Positions 7,991 to 16,644 are shown, numbered from the stretch's first letter. The stretch is DNA of 32,030 nt from Rikenellaceae bacterium UBA1749 (GCA_002315675.1 DCHP01000010.1:14942-46971), one strand, 5' to 3'. The notes: generated by a model not told the origin, from the letters alone. Numbers and translations: made by a program.

Positions 7991-8022
7991 TTTAGAATAG
8001 ATATTTAAAATTGTTAACTTTG
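7991..8022 (+). promoter_or_regulatory. Probable promoter for cysS
   Basis: TAACTTTG at 8015-8022 is a perfect TAnnTTTG box, with TTTA at 7991-7994 (one base from TTTG) 20 bases upstream. The leader to the cysS ATG at 8096 would be about 65 bases. No riboswitch or T-box was recognised in it. Confidence 0.6.
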
Positions 8023-8095
8023 TGGCGATTTCATTTAATGTTGCTATTCAACAAGATATTATAGACTATTGTTTTAGATTCATTAATTTGCAGCG

Positions 8096-9565
8096 ATGAG
8101 ACAGGTATATTTTTACAATACACTTAAGAGAGATAAACAGGAATTTCATCCTATCCATGACCCTCATGTCGGTATGTATGTGTGTGGCCCTACTGTATAT
8201 GGGGATCCGCATCTGGGTCATGCAAGGTCTGCTATAACTTTTGATCTGATTTTCAGACTTCTCAAGTATGTAGGATATAAGGTCAGATATGTCAGAAATA
8301 TTACAGATGTTGGACATCTGGTAGGTGATGCTGATAGTGGAAATGATAAGATTGCCGAGAAGGCCAAGGCCGAACAGCTTGAGCCAATGGAGGTTGCCCA
8401 ATATTATGCCAACAGGTATCATGAATTTATGGCAAAGATGGGTGTCCTGTCTCCGTCAATTGAACCTCTGGCTTCCGGTCATATAATCGAACAGATTGAT
8501 CTTGCGAAGAAAATTCTTGATGCCGGTTTTGCGTATGTTTCAGAGGGATCTGTATATTTCGATGTTAAAAAATATGCGGAGACATACAAATATCATATAT
8601 TGAGTGGCAGAAATCTTGATGATATGGTCAGCGGAGGACGCTCGGATGATTATATGTCAGAAAAACATTTTGTTGCAGATTTTGCACTTTGGAAAAAGGC
8701 TGCTCCGGAACATATTATGAGATGGCCGTCTCCATGGAGTGATGGTTTCCCCGGGTGGCATGCCGAATGTTCTGCGATGAGTGCAAAATATCTCGGTCGT
8801 GAGTTTGATATTCATGGAGGTGGAATGGATCTTATGTTTCCTCACCACGAATGTGAAATTGCTCAGACTACTGCAGCGTATGGAACTTCCGGTGCACGCT
8901 GGTGGATTCACAACAATATGATTACCATCAATGGCAAGAAGATGGGTAAATCCTACAACAATTTCATTACCCTTGAGCAGTTCTTTAAAGGAGATCATCA
9001 ATTATTGCCTCATGCATACTCTCCTATGACGATTCGTTTCTTTATTCTTCAGGCACACTATCGTTCAACCCTGGATTTTTCTGCTGAAGCTCTTGATGCT
9101 GCTGAAAAAGGTCTTGACAGACTTTCCAAGGCTTTTGCTTCCATCGAAAAGATAATTGTAAGTGAAAATAGTACTCTCGACGGAGCTCCGGCAATACTGT
9201 TTGATAAGATGGTTGACGCTATCTGCGATGATGTCAATTCGCCTGTTGCCATTTCATATATGTTTGATGCAGTAAAACAGATTAATTCTGTTATTTCGGG
9301 TGAATCAAAAGCCAGTGCCCAGGATGTGGAATCATTCCGCAAGATGAGGGATGATGTTTTCAGTACACTTCTTGGTCTTCAGACGTTGTCGGAGGATAAT
9401 TCTGCAGATAAGCTGTCTGCAGCCATGGATGTGATTCTTGATTTAAGATTGAAGGCAAGGTCGGCCAAAGACTGGACAACATCTGATTTCATTAGGGATT
9501 CCCTTGCAAAGGCTGGAATAAAGATAAAGGATTCAAAGACCGGCTCTGATTGGGAGATAGATTAA
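8096..9565 (+). CDS. cysS: Cysteinyl-tRNA synthetase
   Basis: 489 residues, normal for class Ia CysRS. Cys30 in MYVCGPTVYG is the first zinc ligand, followed by the HIGH-type motif HLGH (39-42). Further zinc ligands are in WHAECSAMS and FPHHECE. The KMSKS loop is present as KKMGKSYNN; the KMGKS spelling is common in Bacteroidota. A DALR-type helical anticodon domain fills residues from about 340 on. It attaches cysteine to tRNA-Cys with ATP. It has its own promoter-like box at 8015-8022 and ends in front of two hairpins shared with a convergent acyltransferase gene. Confidence 0.97.
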   Translation: MRQVYFYNTLKRDKQEFHPIHDPHVGMYVCGPTVYGDPHLGHARSAITFDLIFRLLKYVGYKVRYVRNITDVGHLVGDADSGNDKIAEKAKAEQLEPMEVAQYYANRYHEFMAKMGVLSPSIEPLASGHIIEQIDLAKKILDAGFAYVSEGSVYFDVKKYAETYKYHILSGRNLDDMVSGGRSDDYMSEKHFVADFALWKKAAPEHIMRWPSPWSDGFPGWHAECSAMSAKYLGREFDIHGGGMDLMFPHHECEIAQTTAAYGTSGARWWIHNNMITINGKKMGKSYNNFITLEQFFKGDHQLLPHAYSPMTIRFFILQAHYRSTLDFSAEALDAAEKGLDRLSKAFASIEKIIVSENSTLDGAPAILFDKMVDAICDDVNSPVAISYMFDAVKQINSVISGESKASAQDVESFRKMRDDVFSTLLGLQTLSEDNSADKLSAAMDVILDLRLKARSAKDWTTSDFIRDSLAKAGIKIKDSKTGSDWEID

Positions 9566-9577
9566 TATCCATGGAAG

Positions 9578-9600
9578 TTAATACCCGTAAAAGGTATTAA
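9578..9600 (+). terminator. Small hairpin after cysS
   Basis: A perfect 8-bp stem (TTAATACC at 9578-9585, GGTATTAA at 9593-9600) with a 7-base loop lies 12 bases after the cysS stop. It has no T-run and is AT-rich, so it may only assist the stronger hairpin that follows. Confidence 0.4.
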
Positions 9601-9610
9601 GAGTAGCGTA

Positions 9611-9660
9611 CAAAAAACAATAACAAGCACTCCTGTCTTAACGGCAGGAGTGCTTGTTAT
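9611..9660 (-). terminator. Strong intrinsic terminator
   Basis: A 16-bp perfect stem (9620-9635 with 9645-9660), extendable by two inner pairs, is followed on the minus strand by TGTTTTTTG (plus strand CAAAAAACA at 9611-9619). The stem reaches the first base of the acyltransferase stop codon. It is a textbook terminator for the minus strand and can also block plus-strand transcription from cysS, though the plus side has no clean T-run. Confidence 0.92.
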
Positions 9661-10478
9661 CATCGTTTCTCTTTCAGTCTGTACACTTCATTCCGTACCA
9701 TTTTCACCGTTTCAGAGACTTTTTTCCCTTTGTCAGGCGTGATAGCCTTGCCAATATATATTGTTATCTGTTTTGTTGTGGGGTAGAACATTTCATGTGG
9801 GAGAAGAAGCATCTCTATGTTGAATCTGATATGAAGTGCCTTTCTTAGTCTTGCAATCAAGTAGAATTTCAAGGAGTTTCTCCCATCAAAATATACAGGA
9901 ACAATGACCCTGTCAGTCTCAATAGCCTTGGTAATAAAATTTTTTTTCCATTCGATGTCCTGAATTTTCCAGTTAATCAGTCTTGAACAAAGCCCAGCAG
10001 GAAATGTTACAATCTGACTATCCGACCGGTATGCATTTTCCATAACATGACTGGATTCAGAGCTTTGCCTGCCATGCTTGTTTACAGGGATAAATAGCGG
10101 GCGAAGAGGTGTCAGGTTCATTAACAGGTCATTGACAATCAGTTTTACGCCGTTTTTGCAGTGATTGGACAGGGAATGTATCAGAATCAATCCGTCAAGA
10201 CCTCCTAGTGGATGATTTGACGCAAAAACGCATCTTTCATCCGGAATGTTCTCGACTCCGATAATTCTGTATTCTGCCCCCGTGTATTTTATCGACTTCT
10301 CAGCAAACTCAAGGGGTGTCTCATTCTGATATCTGTTCAGAAGGTAATTCAAATCATCAATATGAATTACTTTTGATAGGAAATTTATAAGCCATTTCGG
10401 AATTTTTTCAGCTATTGTTGCATTTTTTGATGCAAAAACAGTTCTAAGATCCAAAGGGTAATATTCTTTCAAGGACAT
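9660..10478 (-). CDS. PlsC-like acyltransferase (lysophospholipid/glycine-lipid type)
   Basis: 272 residues. The acyltransferase HxxxxD motif is SNHPLGGLDG (His89, Asp94), with FIPVNKHGRQSS as block II and TFPAGLCSR in place of the usual FPEGTRS block III. VIVPVYFDGRNSLKFY and ITIYIGKAI are later conserved blocks. Such enzymes move an acyl chain from acyl-ACP or acyl-CoA to a lipid hydroxyl at the inner membrane. There is no strong membrane helix apart from a hydrophobic patch at 28-38. The N-terminal MDIR/PLDLR-type lead and the Ala-Gly in block III resemble the Bacteroidota proteins linked to glycine (ornithine-like) lipid O-acylation (GlsA group), but a separate N-acyltransferase partner is not seen here, so the substrate stays open. 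Confidence 0.75.
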   Translation of the reverse strand: MSLKEYYPLDLRTVFASKNATIAEKIPKWLINFLSKVIHIDDLNYLLNRYQNETPLEFAEKSIKYTGAEYRIIGVENIPDERCVFASNHPLGGLDGLILIHSLSNHCKNGVKLIVNDLLMNLTPLRPLFIPVNKHGRQSSESSHVMENAYRSDSQIVTFPAGLCSRLINWKIQDIEWKKNFITKAIETDRVIVPVYFDGRNSLKFYLIARLRKALHIRFNIEMLLLPHEMFYPTTKQITIYIGKAITPDKGKKVSETVKMVRNEVYRLKEKR

Positions 10479-10510
10479 CTTCCCAAATATTAAACGTTTT
10501 CAAAACAATA

Positions 10511-10538
10511 ATCCCCCAAATGTAATACTTTGGGGGAA
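10511..10538 (-). terminator. Terminator-like hairpin after ssb
   Basis: Arms CCCCCAAA (10513-10520) and TTTGGGGG (10529-10536) form an 8-bp stem, plus one outer A-T pair, around an 8-base loop. On the minus strand it is followed by ATTATTGTTTTG. It lies between the ssb stop and the start of the acyltransferase gene, so the two are probably separate transcripts. Confidence 0.7.
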
Positions 10539-10624
10539 TATGTCTGATATGCATTCAATTGTATTGTCATTCTGGTCTTGTCTTCGATCCAGCAGAACTT
10601 CGCTTCGTTTAGAAATGGATTCCG

Positions 10625-11032
10625 CTAAAAAGGGATTCCGTCGCTACTTGGCGCGATAGTACTGATCTCTTCATTTTCTGAAGAGACAACCTGGGTGTTT
10701 CTGTATGAATCCGGTTGACGTACAATACGGACTTCGTCAGCATGAATTTCATAATATGTCCGTTTTGCCCCATTTTCATCAGTGCGTTCGCGTGAACGTA
10801 TTTTCCCTTCAATGAATAGGGTTGTGCCTTTTCTGATGTATTTTTCAGCAAATTCGGCCTGCACCCTCCAAAGTATGACATTATGCCATTCGGTGTGCTC
10901 CTTGCGTTCTCCTGAAGCATTATACTTTTCTGTTGTAGCCAAACGGATTCTTGCAACTTTAACACCACTCTCAAGTGATCGGATCTCAGGGTCGGAACCT
11001 GTGTTTCCGATTAAAAATACCTTATTAACCAT
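10625..11032 (-). CDS. ssb: Single-stranded DNA-binding protein
   Basis: 135 residues, one OB-fold domain (about 1-103) opening with MVNKVFLIGNTGSDPEIRS and containing TEWHNVILWRVQAEFAEKYI and GTTLFIEGKIRSRE, which are the classic SSB strands with the ssDNA-stacking aromatics. A short linker follows, ending in SSDGIPF. The tip keeps the IPF that docks SSB partner proteins but has only one adjacent acidic residue, where many homologues have two or three. SSB coats single-stranded DNA in replication and repair. It is divergent from sppA with 76 bases between the two starts. Confidence 0.93.
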   Translation of the reverse strand: MVNKVFLIGNTGSDPEIRSLESGVKVARIRLATTEKYNASGERKEHTEWHNVILWRVQAEFAEKYIRKGTTLFIEGKIRSRERTDENGAKRTYYEIHADEVRIVRQPDSYRNTQVVSSENEEISTIAPSSDGIPF

Positions 11033-11094
11033 GTCTATAAATAAATATTATAGTGCAATTTAATAAATAAAAATTATTTTGAAAAATAAATAAT

Positions 11095-11102
11095 TATCTT
11101 TG
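11095..11102 (+). promoter_or_regulatory. -7 box in front of sppA
   Basis: TATCTTTG matches TAnnTTTG. No TTTG was found at the expected 19-20 base spacing; the nearest TTTG, at 11078-11081, is 13 bases away. Transcription starting about 7 bases downstream would begin at or near the ATG at 11109, so the leader is nearly absent unless the second ATG at 11127 is used. Confidence 0.5.
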
Positions 11103-11108
11103 TTAAAT

Positions 11109-12908
11109 ATGAATAAAAATAAGAAAATGAATTTCGGAAAAACATTTTTTGCATGTCTTCTGGCAGTAATAGTTGCATCAATTATAGGTTTTATATTCAG
11201 TCTGATTATTTTCTTTTCAGTTGCAGGAGCTATTGCTTCTCTTGATTCTGAAGCAGATATTTCTGTAAAGGACAATTCTGTATTGAAGATTTCCACAAAT
11301 TCCATTATTTGCGAGAGTATCGATACGGATCCGTTCAGTATGATAGATTTCAATTCATTCAAGATAGTAGATAAATGTACGATTCTAAATGCCGTCAATG
11401 CAATAACCAGTGCGGCTGAGGATCCAAGTATTGCAGGTATTGTAATTGAGGGCGCCGCAGATGGCGGAACATTGTCGCAGGATCATGTATATCAACTTCG
11501 TAAGGCTCTGGAAAAGTTTCATAATGAGTCAGGGAAATTCATTCTGGCATATGGCGACAATTTATCAGTAACTGACTATTGGTTGAGTTCAATAGCAGAT
11601 GATATATATGTTAATCCTCAGGGAACAGTTGAATGGATAGGTCTGTCAGGACAACTGATGTTCTTTAAGGATGCACTTGATAAACTTGGAATAGAACCAC
11701 AGATATTTCGCGTAGGTAAATATAAAAGTGCGGTTGAACCATTTATGCGCTCTGAAATGAGTGATGAGAATCGCATCCAGAACGAGGAAATGCTCAAATC
11801 TATCTGGAGTGTAATTGTGAATGATGTTTCTGAATCCAGAGAAATTGCTCCTGAAATTCTGAACGGGTATGCCGATAATCTTACAATTGTAAGTCCTGAA
11901 GATGCGCTTTCTTGTCAGATGGTTGACAGTTTGTCCTATAAGAATGATTTTCTTGATAAGGTTTCAAAGCTGGTTGATGCCAAGAAATCATCAGATATAA
12001 ATTTCCTGACTCTTTCCAATTATTCCAAAATACGTTCTTTGGATAGTAAATATTCTTCATCCAAGATCGCTGTTCTTGTAACTGAGGGTGAAATGGTTAA
12101 TTCGAAGTCTTCAGGAACTCAGAGTATTGTCGGGCAGGAATTAGCAAATCAGATAGATGAGTTACGTGCAGATAGCTCAGTTAAGGCTGTTGTACTGAGA
12201 ATCAACTCTCCTGGTGGCAGTGTAATGGCTGCTGCTACAGCGTACAACAGTATGTTGAAACTGAAAGAGGTCAAGCCTGTTGTTGTCTCCATGGGAACAT
12301 ATGCGGCCTCTGGAGGATATTATGTCAGCGCACCTGCAGATGCCATTGTTGCCTCTCCTGTCACACTGACAGGATCCATTGGCGTGTTTGGTATGATTTT
12401 CAATGTAGGTAAAGCTGTCAAACAGATACTTGGCGTAAATATTCAGTCTATCTCGACAAACGCAAATGGTGCTATGAGTATGGTGGAACCATTGAATGAA
12501 ACTCAAAAGACTTTTATTCAGAAGAGTATAGAGAAAGTATACAAGGAATTTGTTACTCTTGTCTCTGAAGGTAGGAATATGAGTTATGAGGAGGTGGATA
12601 GTATTGCTGGTGGCCGTGTGTGGACAGGTGCAATGGCAAGTCAAATAGGTCTGGTTGATAAAATTGGTACAATTCAGGATGCAATTGAACTGGCTGCAGA
12701 GAAATCAGGAGTCTATGATTATAAAGTATCCGTATTCCCTAAGGGTTCAGATGATTTCTTCTCCCAGATGATGTCTGGGATATCAGCCAATGTAAGATCT
12801 TCCATTCTTGGTTATCCTGCTTCCCAAACCATTGAAAAAATTAGGGAAGACCTAATATCAAAGCAGGGAGTTCAGGCATTGATGCCATATTGTATTGAAA
12901 TTAAGTAA
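11109..12908 (+). CDS. sppA: Signal peptide peptidase SppA, 67K (long) type
   Basis: 599 residues from ATG 11109; the second ATG at 11127 would give 593 and is equally plausible given the -7 box at 11095. An N-terminal membrane helix (about 15-40) is followed by two tandem S49/crotonase-like domains, as in the E. coli long form. The catalytic Lys is probably Lys204 in RVGKYKSAVEPF in the first domain, and the nucleophile is Ser401 in TYAASGGYYVSAPAD in the second, close to E. coli Lys209/Ser409. SPGGS and TLTGSIGVFG are other S49 signatures. It digests cleaved signal peptides in the membrane. It starts a plus-strand operon with lpxK, pnp and an ATPase gene. Confidence 0.93.
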   Translation: MNKNKKMNFGKTFFACLLAVIVASIIGFIFSLIIFFSVAGAIASLDSEADISVKDNSVLKISTNSIICESIDTDPFSMIDFNSFKIVDKCTILNAVNAITSAAEDPSIAGIVIEGAADGGTLSQDHVYQLRKALEKFHNESGKFILAYGDNLSVTDYWLSSIADDIYVNPQGTVEWIGLSGQLMFFKDALDKLGIEPQIFRVGKYKSAVEPFMRSEMSDENRIQNEEMLKSIWSVIVNDVSESREIAPEILNGYADNLTIVSPEDALSCQMVDSLSYKNDFLDKVSKLVDAKKSSDINFLTLSNYSKIRSLDSKYSSSKIAVLVTEGEMVNSKSSGTQSIVGQELANQIDELRADSSVKAVVLRINSPGGSVMAAATAYNSMLKLKEVKPVVVSMGTYAASGGYYVSAPADAIVASPVTLTGSIGVFGMIFNVGKAVKQILGVNIQSISTNANGAMSMVEPLNETQKTFIQKSIEKVYKEFVTLVSEGRNMSYEEVDSIAGGRVWTGAMASQIGLVDKIGTIQDAIELAAEKSGVYDYKVSVFPKGSDDFFSQMMSGISANVRSSILGYPASQTIEKIREDLISKQGVQALMPYCIEIK

Positions 12909-12918
12909 GGTTGTTTTG

Positions 12919-14016
12919 ATGCGATTTATACGTACCATATTATTTGCTCCTCTTTCATGGATATATGGAAGTGTTGTTGCTGTACGTAATTGGCTGTATG
13001 ATTCCGGACTTAAGGACATCTATATACCTGATATTCCAGTTGTATCAATTGGCAATATTACTGTGGGAGGGACTGGGAAAACTCCTTTTGTTGAGTATCT
13101 GATTGAATTTTTAAGTTCATATTATGAAGTTGCTGTACTATCCCGTGGGTATAAAAGAAAAACCAAAGGTTTTATTCTTGCCGATGATGACAGTAATTTT
13201 AGGATAATAGGGGATGAACCATCCCAGATCAAAATGAAGTTTCCTTCCATCAATGTCGCTGTATGCGAGGATAGGGTTGAGGGAATCAAACGCTTGAGGG
13301 AACTATGTCCATCGGTAGAATTGATAATACTGGATGATGCGTTCCAGCATCGTAGTGTTCAGCCATGGCTGGATATTGTTCTGATGGATTACAACAGGCC
13401 TATTTATGATGATTATATGCTGCCTCTTGGGACATTGAGGGACCTTCCTAATCAATTGCCAAGAGCTGAAATTGTTGTTACCACGAAGTGCTCTAAAAAC
13501 CTGCCACCATTTGAACAGAAGGTTGTAAATAAATATTTGAATCTTCTTCCTTATCAGACATTGCTTTTTACGCGGATTTCATATTCCGATCCTGTCCTGC
13601 TGTTCCCTTCTTCAGAGGACAAGGAATTGTCACCTGTTGAATTTGGCAAGGATACACCAGTATTTGTAATGACAGGAATTGGGAATCCTGATCCACTGAT
13701 AGAACATATTAGTGATAAATATACTCTTGCAGGGACGCTATTGTTCCCAGATCATCATGTTTTCATGGTTCGGGATATTCGTCTGCTTGAGTCTAAATTA
13801 TCTAATTGTCCTGAAAATACAATTGTGGTTATTACAGAAAAGGATGCAGTTAAAATGTATTCAAGTAGAAAGATTTCAGATAATTTGAGAAAGCGTATAC
13901 ACTATATCGGTATCCGTCATGAATTCTGTGATGATTCAATGGAAAAAACATTCAAAGACAAATTATTGGCTTATGTTGCAAAGAATCAAAAGAATAGTAT
14001 CACAGATACAATGTAA
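12919..14016 (+). CDS. lpxK: Tetraacyldisaccharide 4'-kinase
   Basis: 365 residues from ATG 12919, 10 bases after the sppA stop; a TTG further up would run into sppA. The short N-terminal amphipathic/hydrophobic segment (MRFIRTILFAPLSWIYG) anchors it to the inner membrane. Walker A is GNITVGGTGKTP (about 45-56). VAVLSRGYKRKTKG, GDEPSQIKMKFP, IILDDAFQHRSVQPWLDIVLMD and LPLGTLRDLP are LpxK signatures. It phosphorylates the 4' position of the lipid A disaccharide, the sixth Raetz-pathway step, so the cell makes lipid A. Its last 44 bases overlap the next gene. Confidence 0.95.
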   Translation: MRFIRTILFAPLSWIYGSVVAVRNWLYDSGLKDIYIPDIPVVSIGNITVGGTGKTPFVEYLIEFLSSYYEVAVLSRGYKRKTKGFILADDDSNFRIIGDEPSQIKMKFPSINVAVCEDRVEGIKRLRELCPSVELIILDDAFQHRSVQPWLDIVLMDYNRPIYDDYMLPLGTLRDLPNQLPRAEIVVTTKCSKNLPPFEQKVVNKYLNLLPYQTLLFTRISYSDPVLLFPSSEDKELSPVEFGKDTPVFVMTGIGNPDPLIEHISDKYTLAGTLLFPDHHVFMVRDIRLLESKLSNCPENTIVVITEKDAVKMYSSRKISDNLRKRIHYIGIRHEFCDDSMEKTFKDKLLAYVAKNQKNSITDTM

Positions 14017-14776
14017 ACTAGATTTTACTCCAGAGATCGGAGTAGTCCTGGGATCAGGTTTGGATAGCATATACGAATCTGTTGATGTCGCAAAAACTAT
14101 TCCTTATAGTGAACTTGAGGGGATGCCTATATCGACTGCCCCCGGTCATGTAGGTCAGTTCATTTTTGGATATATTTCATCCAGACCGGTGGTGCTAATG
14201 CGTGGTAGAATACATTCATATGAAGGGTATTCAACGGCCGAGACAACAATTCCTATAAGGGTAATGGCATTACTTGGAATTAAATATCTGCTGTTGTCAA
14301 ATGCTGCCGGTGGTGTCAATCCTAATTTTTCCGTAGGTGATCTGATGCTGATTACCGACCATATCAATTTTATTCCAAATCCGCTCATAGGACCAAATAT
14401 TGAAGAGTTTGGACCTCGTTTCCCAGCCATGGGTTCTGCATATGATAAGAAAATGATGGTTCTAGCCGAAGAGGAAGCGGCAGCAATGGGCATTACACTC
14501 CGTAAAGGTGTTTATGTTTCTTTGACTGGTCCATCGTTTGAGACACCTTCCGAATACAATTTTGTCCGGATTATCGGTGGAAGTGCCGTTGGCATGTCAA
14601 CGACCCCTGAGGTTATTGTTGCATCTCATATGGGGCTGAAAGTAATGGCAGTTTCGCTCATTTCAAATGTGGCTTTTTCGCCTGTTGAAGTGTCGCATGA
14701 AGAGGTGTTGCGACAGTCTAAAATCTCTTCAGCCAAAATGTCTAATCTATTCCGTCGCGTAATTTCAAGACTGTAA
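13973..14776 (+). CDS. Purine nucleoside phosphorylase (PNP/MTAP family)
   Basis: 267 residues from ATG 13973, chosen because MLQRIKRIVSQIQ aligns with the usual N-terminal helix; this overlaps lpxK by 44 bases. Trimeric PNP signatures are GVVLGSGLDSI (phosphate site), STAPGHVGQF, MRGRIHSYEGYS, LLLSNAAGGVNP, SLTGPSFETPSEYNFV and GGSAVGMSTTPEV, ending in LISNVA. The enzyme splits inosine or guanosine with phosphate into base and ribose-1-phosphate for purine salvage. A close relative, MTAP, shares the fold; the Glu in SFETPSEY and the region near SNVAF fit PNP better, but specificity is not certain. The stop codon shares its last A with the next start (TAATG). Confidence 0.9.
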   Translation: MLQRIKRIVSQIQCKLDFTPEIGVVLGSGLDSIYESVDVAKTIPYSELEGMPISTAPGHVGQFIFGYISSRPVVLMRGRIHSYEGYSTAETTIPIRVMALLGIKYLLLSNAAGGVNPNFSVGDLMLITDHINFIPNPLIGPNIEEFGPRFPAMGSAYDKKMMVLAEEEAAAMGITLRKGVYVSLTGPSFETPSEYNFVRIIGGSAVGMSTTPEVIVASHMGLKVMAVSLISNVAFSPVEVSHEEVLRQSKISSAKMSNLFRRVISRL

Positions 14777-15465
14777 TGATAAAAAATATTAAAGTTGATA
14801 ATTTATGGGGAGAACGTTCCATAGATTGGACTCTTACCCGTAATATCAATATCCTGTCAGGCACTAATGGAACAGGGAAAAGTACAATACTTAGATCTGT
14901 ATTTCAACTTTTCCAGAATGGATGTCTACCTTCTGAGTATCTTGATTTATTCGATAGAATTTCAATAGAGACAAAAGATGGGATATTTTATAGTTCAGAT
15001 ACTCCTTTCGACCCTAATACGGTTAAGGGTGTAGTATATTCCAATTTGTATAATGATGGCTTTGAACAGTCTGACGTATTGTCCTATACCAGTGATGAGC
15101 ATTTCTGCAATCTGATTGATGAATATTTCAGTCTGACAAGAAAAACGATTGTCCGCAATTCGAGCGAATTTAAATTCAGGCTTCATTCCGGAAAGATTAT
15201 TTCTCCTTTGTTGTTGTCTTCAGGAGAAAAAGAACTTGTTAAAATACTGGCGATATCCTGTATTGCTACAGAAAACGATGTGATAATATTGGATGAACCT
15301 GAAAATTCCTTGCATTTTGACTGGCAGAAAACATTACTGGAGTCTATCACAAAATCAGCGCCAAAGACTCAGGTAATGGTGTCAACCCATTCTCCGGCAA
15401 TGATTATGAATGGGTGGATTGATTGTGTTGATAATATCGATGATATCACTTCTATCTTCAGGTAG
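14776..15465 (+). CDS. Stand-alone ABC-type AAA ATPase
   Basis: 229 residues, one complete nucleotide-binding domain: Walker A GTNGTGKST (29-37), an ABC signature-like LLSSGEKELVKI, Walker B VIILDEPENSLH and H-switch VSTHSPAMI. The middle has a short variable insertion with several aromatic and acidic residues. The sequence is of the AAA_15/AAA_21 (OLD/RecF-like) kind without a TOPRIM nuclease, coiled coil or membrane part. It is translationally coupled to the PNP gene (start overlaps stop by one base). No partner toxin or nuclease follows; the next gene is convergent. I cannot assign a job: candidates are a defence-type or SMC-like ATPase or a regulator of nucleotide metabolism. Confidence 0.75.
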   Translation: MIKNIKVDNLWGERSIDWTLTRNINILSGTNGTGKSTILRSVFQLFQNGCLPSEYLDLFDRISIETKDGIFYSSDTPFDPNTVKGVVYSNLYNDGFEQSDVLSYTSDEHFCNLIDEYFSLTRKTIVRNSSEFKFRLHSGKIISPLLLSSGEKELVKILAISCIATENDVIILDEPENSLHFDWQKTLLESITKSAPKTQVMVSTHSPAMIMNGWIDCVDNIDDITSIFR

Positions 15466-15507
15466 TACGTACAACCTGCCTGTTGTCTTCTGGAAAAATG
15501 GTTGTCG

Positions 15508-15536
15508 TGTAAGAGAAGAATCTTATTTTTCTTACA
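15508..15536. terminator. Weak hairpin between convergent genes
   Basis: Arms TGTAAGAGAA (15508-15517) and TTTTCTTACA (15527-15536) pair over 10 bp with one G-T pair and a 9-base loop. The right arm overlaps the stop of the minus-strand lipid kinase gene. There is no clean T-run beyond the arm, so terminator function is a guess from its position between convergent genes. Confidence 0.4.
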
Positions 15537-16431
15537 GGCGGATGGTGATGGCTCCCTTGAGACATTCTATTTTTACCGGATAGTCCGGCCCTTTGTCCCC
15601 GTCAAGGTCAGTTTCGTTATTATCAGGATTGTCAATTGTAATGGAGGAACATCTGCTGCAAATTACATCTCTTGAGTATTCTTTCCCAAAAAACATCCTT
15701 ACTGCAGAGATTAAGGTTCCTATCATGTTGCTTCCTTTAAAAATACGTATGTCAAGGAGTCCGTCATGCAGATCTGCTGTATCTGCAAAACGCATTCCAC
15801 CTGCTGTTCTCCCGTTCATCACCAAAACAAGCAGGGCCTTATCAGTGAATGAGAATGAATGATTTTCAGAATCAATACATAATTTCATTCTTTTAGGATG
15901 AACAGCCTCTGATACTCCGTGTATAAAATAGGCAAGTCTTCCAAATTTGTTTTTAAGACTGTTGCCTGTAGTGTGCGATACGCATGTAAGGAATCCGCTG
16001 CTGAATACATTGATACAATAATTAATGCTATCGCCGGATGCTACCGACATTATATCAAAACTTTGATTTTTGCCATTTTGAATCATTTCAACGGCCTTGT
16101 CTATATCGTTTGTTATACCTAGTGACCCGGCAAAGTCATTTGCAGTGCCAGATGGAATAATTCCTATAGGGATATTCGATATCCCTGTATTATAAGCATA
16201 ATTGTAATATTTGTTTAAAGTTCCGTCTCCACCTGCTATTATTAAAAAGTCAGGTTGATAGTCTTTGACAATTCTATCAAGATCTCCGAATCCACTTCCA
16301 TTGCCTGGTTCAATGGCATGAAACAAGGAGGAACGGAATCTGTCTCTGACAGCATTTTTGGTCTTTTCTGCTAATTTACCGCCGTGTGCAACAGGGTTGT
16401 AGATTAATATTACTTTAGGTTCCGGTTTCAT
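15532..16431 (-). CDS. Diacylglycerol/lipid kinase (DgkB/YegS family)
   Basis: 299 residues, usual for the family. The catalytic domain opens with VILIYNPVAHGGKLAEK, then LIIAGGDGTLNKYYNY (GGDGT nucleotide-binding motif) and GIIPSGTANDFAGSLGI (PSGTANDFA). The C-terminal beta-sandwich domain includes VLVMNGRTAGGMRFADTADLHDGLLDIRIF and ETDLDGDKGP, equivalent to the conserved DGE region. It phosphorylates a lipid such as diacylglycerol using ATP at the inner membrane, recycling lipid head-group turnover products. The exact lipid is not readable from sequence. Repeat copy 3 lies immediately upstream, between it and apbE. Confidence 0.88.
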   Translation of the reverse strand: MKPEPKVILIYNPVAHGGKLAEKTKNAVRDRFRSSLFHAIEPGNGSGFGDLDRIVKDYQPDFLIIAGGDGTLNKYYNYAYNTGISNIPIGIIPSGTANDFAGSLGITNDIDKAVEMIQNGKNQSFDIMSVASGDSINYCINVFSSGFLTCVSHTTGNSLKNKFGRLAYFIHGVSEAVHPKRMKLCIDSENHSFSFTDKALLVLVMNGRTAGGMRFADTADLHDGLLDIRIFKGSNMIGTLISAVRMFFGKEYSRDVICSRCSSITIDNPDNNETDLDGDKGPDYPVKIECLKGAITIRL

Positions 16432-16499
16432 GATAGATACTACTTCGTAACAGGTTTTTTGTTATGGCAGTTATTTGGAAATACTCTTATTATTATGTG

Positions 16500-16594
16500 A
16501 ACCTGCTTGAAAAAGTATATCTTGTCGTTTTTCCCAATAGTACAGGCCACTGCAGTGATGGCGTTTATATATATTTGGATTTTTTCAAGTAGCT
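16500..16594 (-). repeat. Short dispersed repeat, copy 3, inverted (about 95 bp)
   Basis: The reverse complement of this stretch aligns with copies at 849-948 and 25171-25265. On the plus strand it opens with CTGCTTGAAAAAGTAT and closes with ATTTTTTCAAGTAGCT, giving imperfect inverted ends with about 13 of 17 positions matching, and the centre keeps AGTACAGGCC. It fills much of the gap between the lipid kinase gene and apbE. It is the most diverged of the three copies. Confidence 0.75.
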
Positions 16595-16644
16595 CTTATG
16601 TTGGAAAAGTACTTCTACTATTGCTTAGATTGTTTTGATAGTAT

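Noticed and set aside
8023..8095. T-box or riboswitch in the cysS leader
   Set aside because: The leader is short and AT-rich, with no specifier or T-box-like sequence; such leaders are not expected in this phylum.
8657..9342. Long minus-strand open frames across cysS
   Set aside because: They lie wholly inside a certain cysS gene and encode no recognisable protein; they are shadows of the coding frame.
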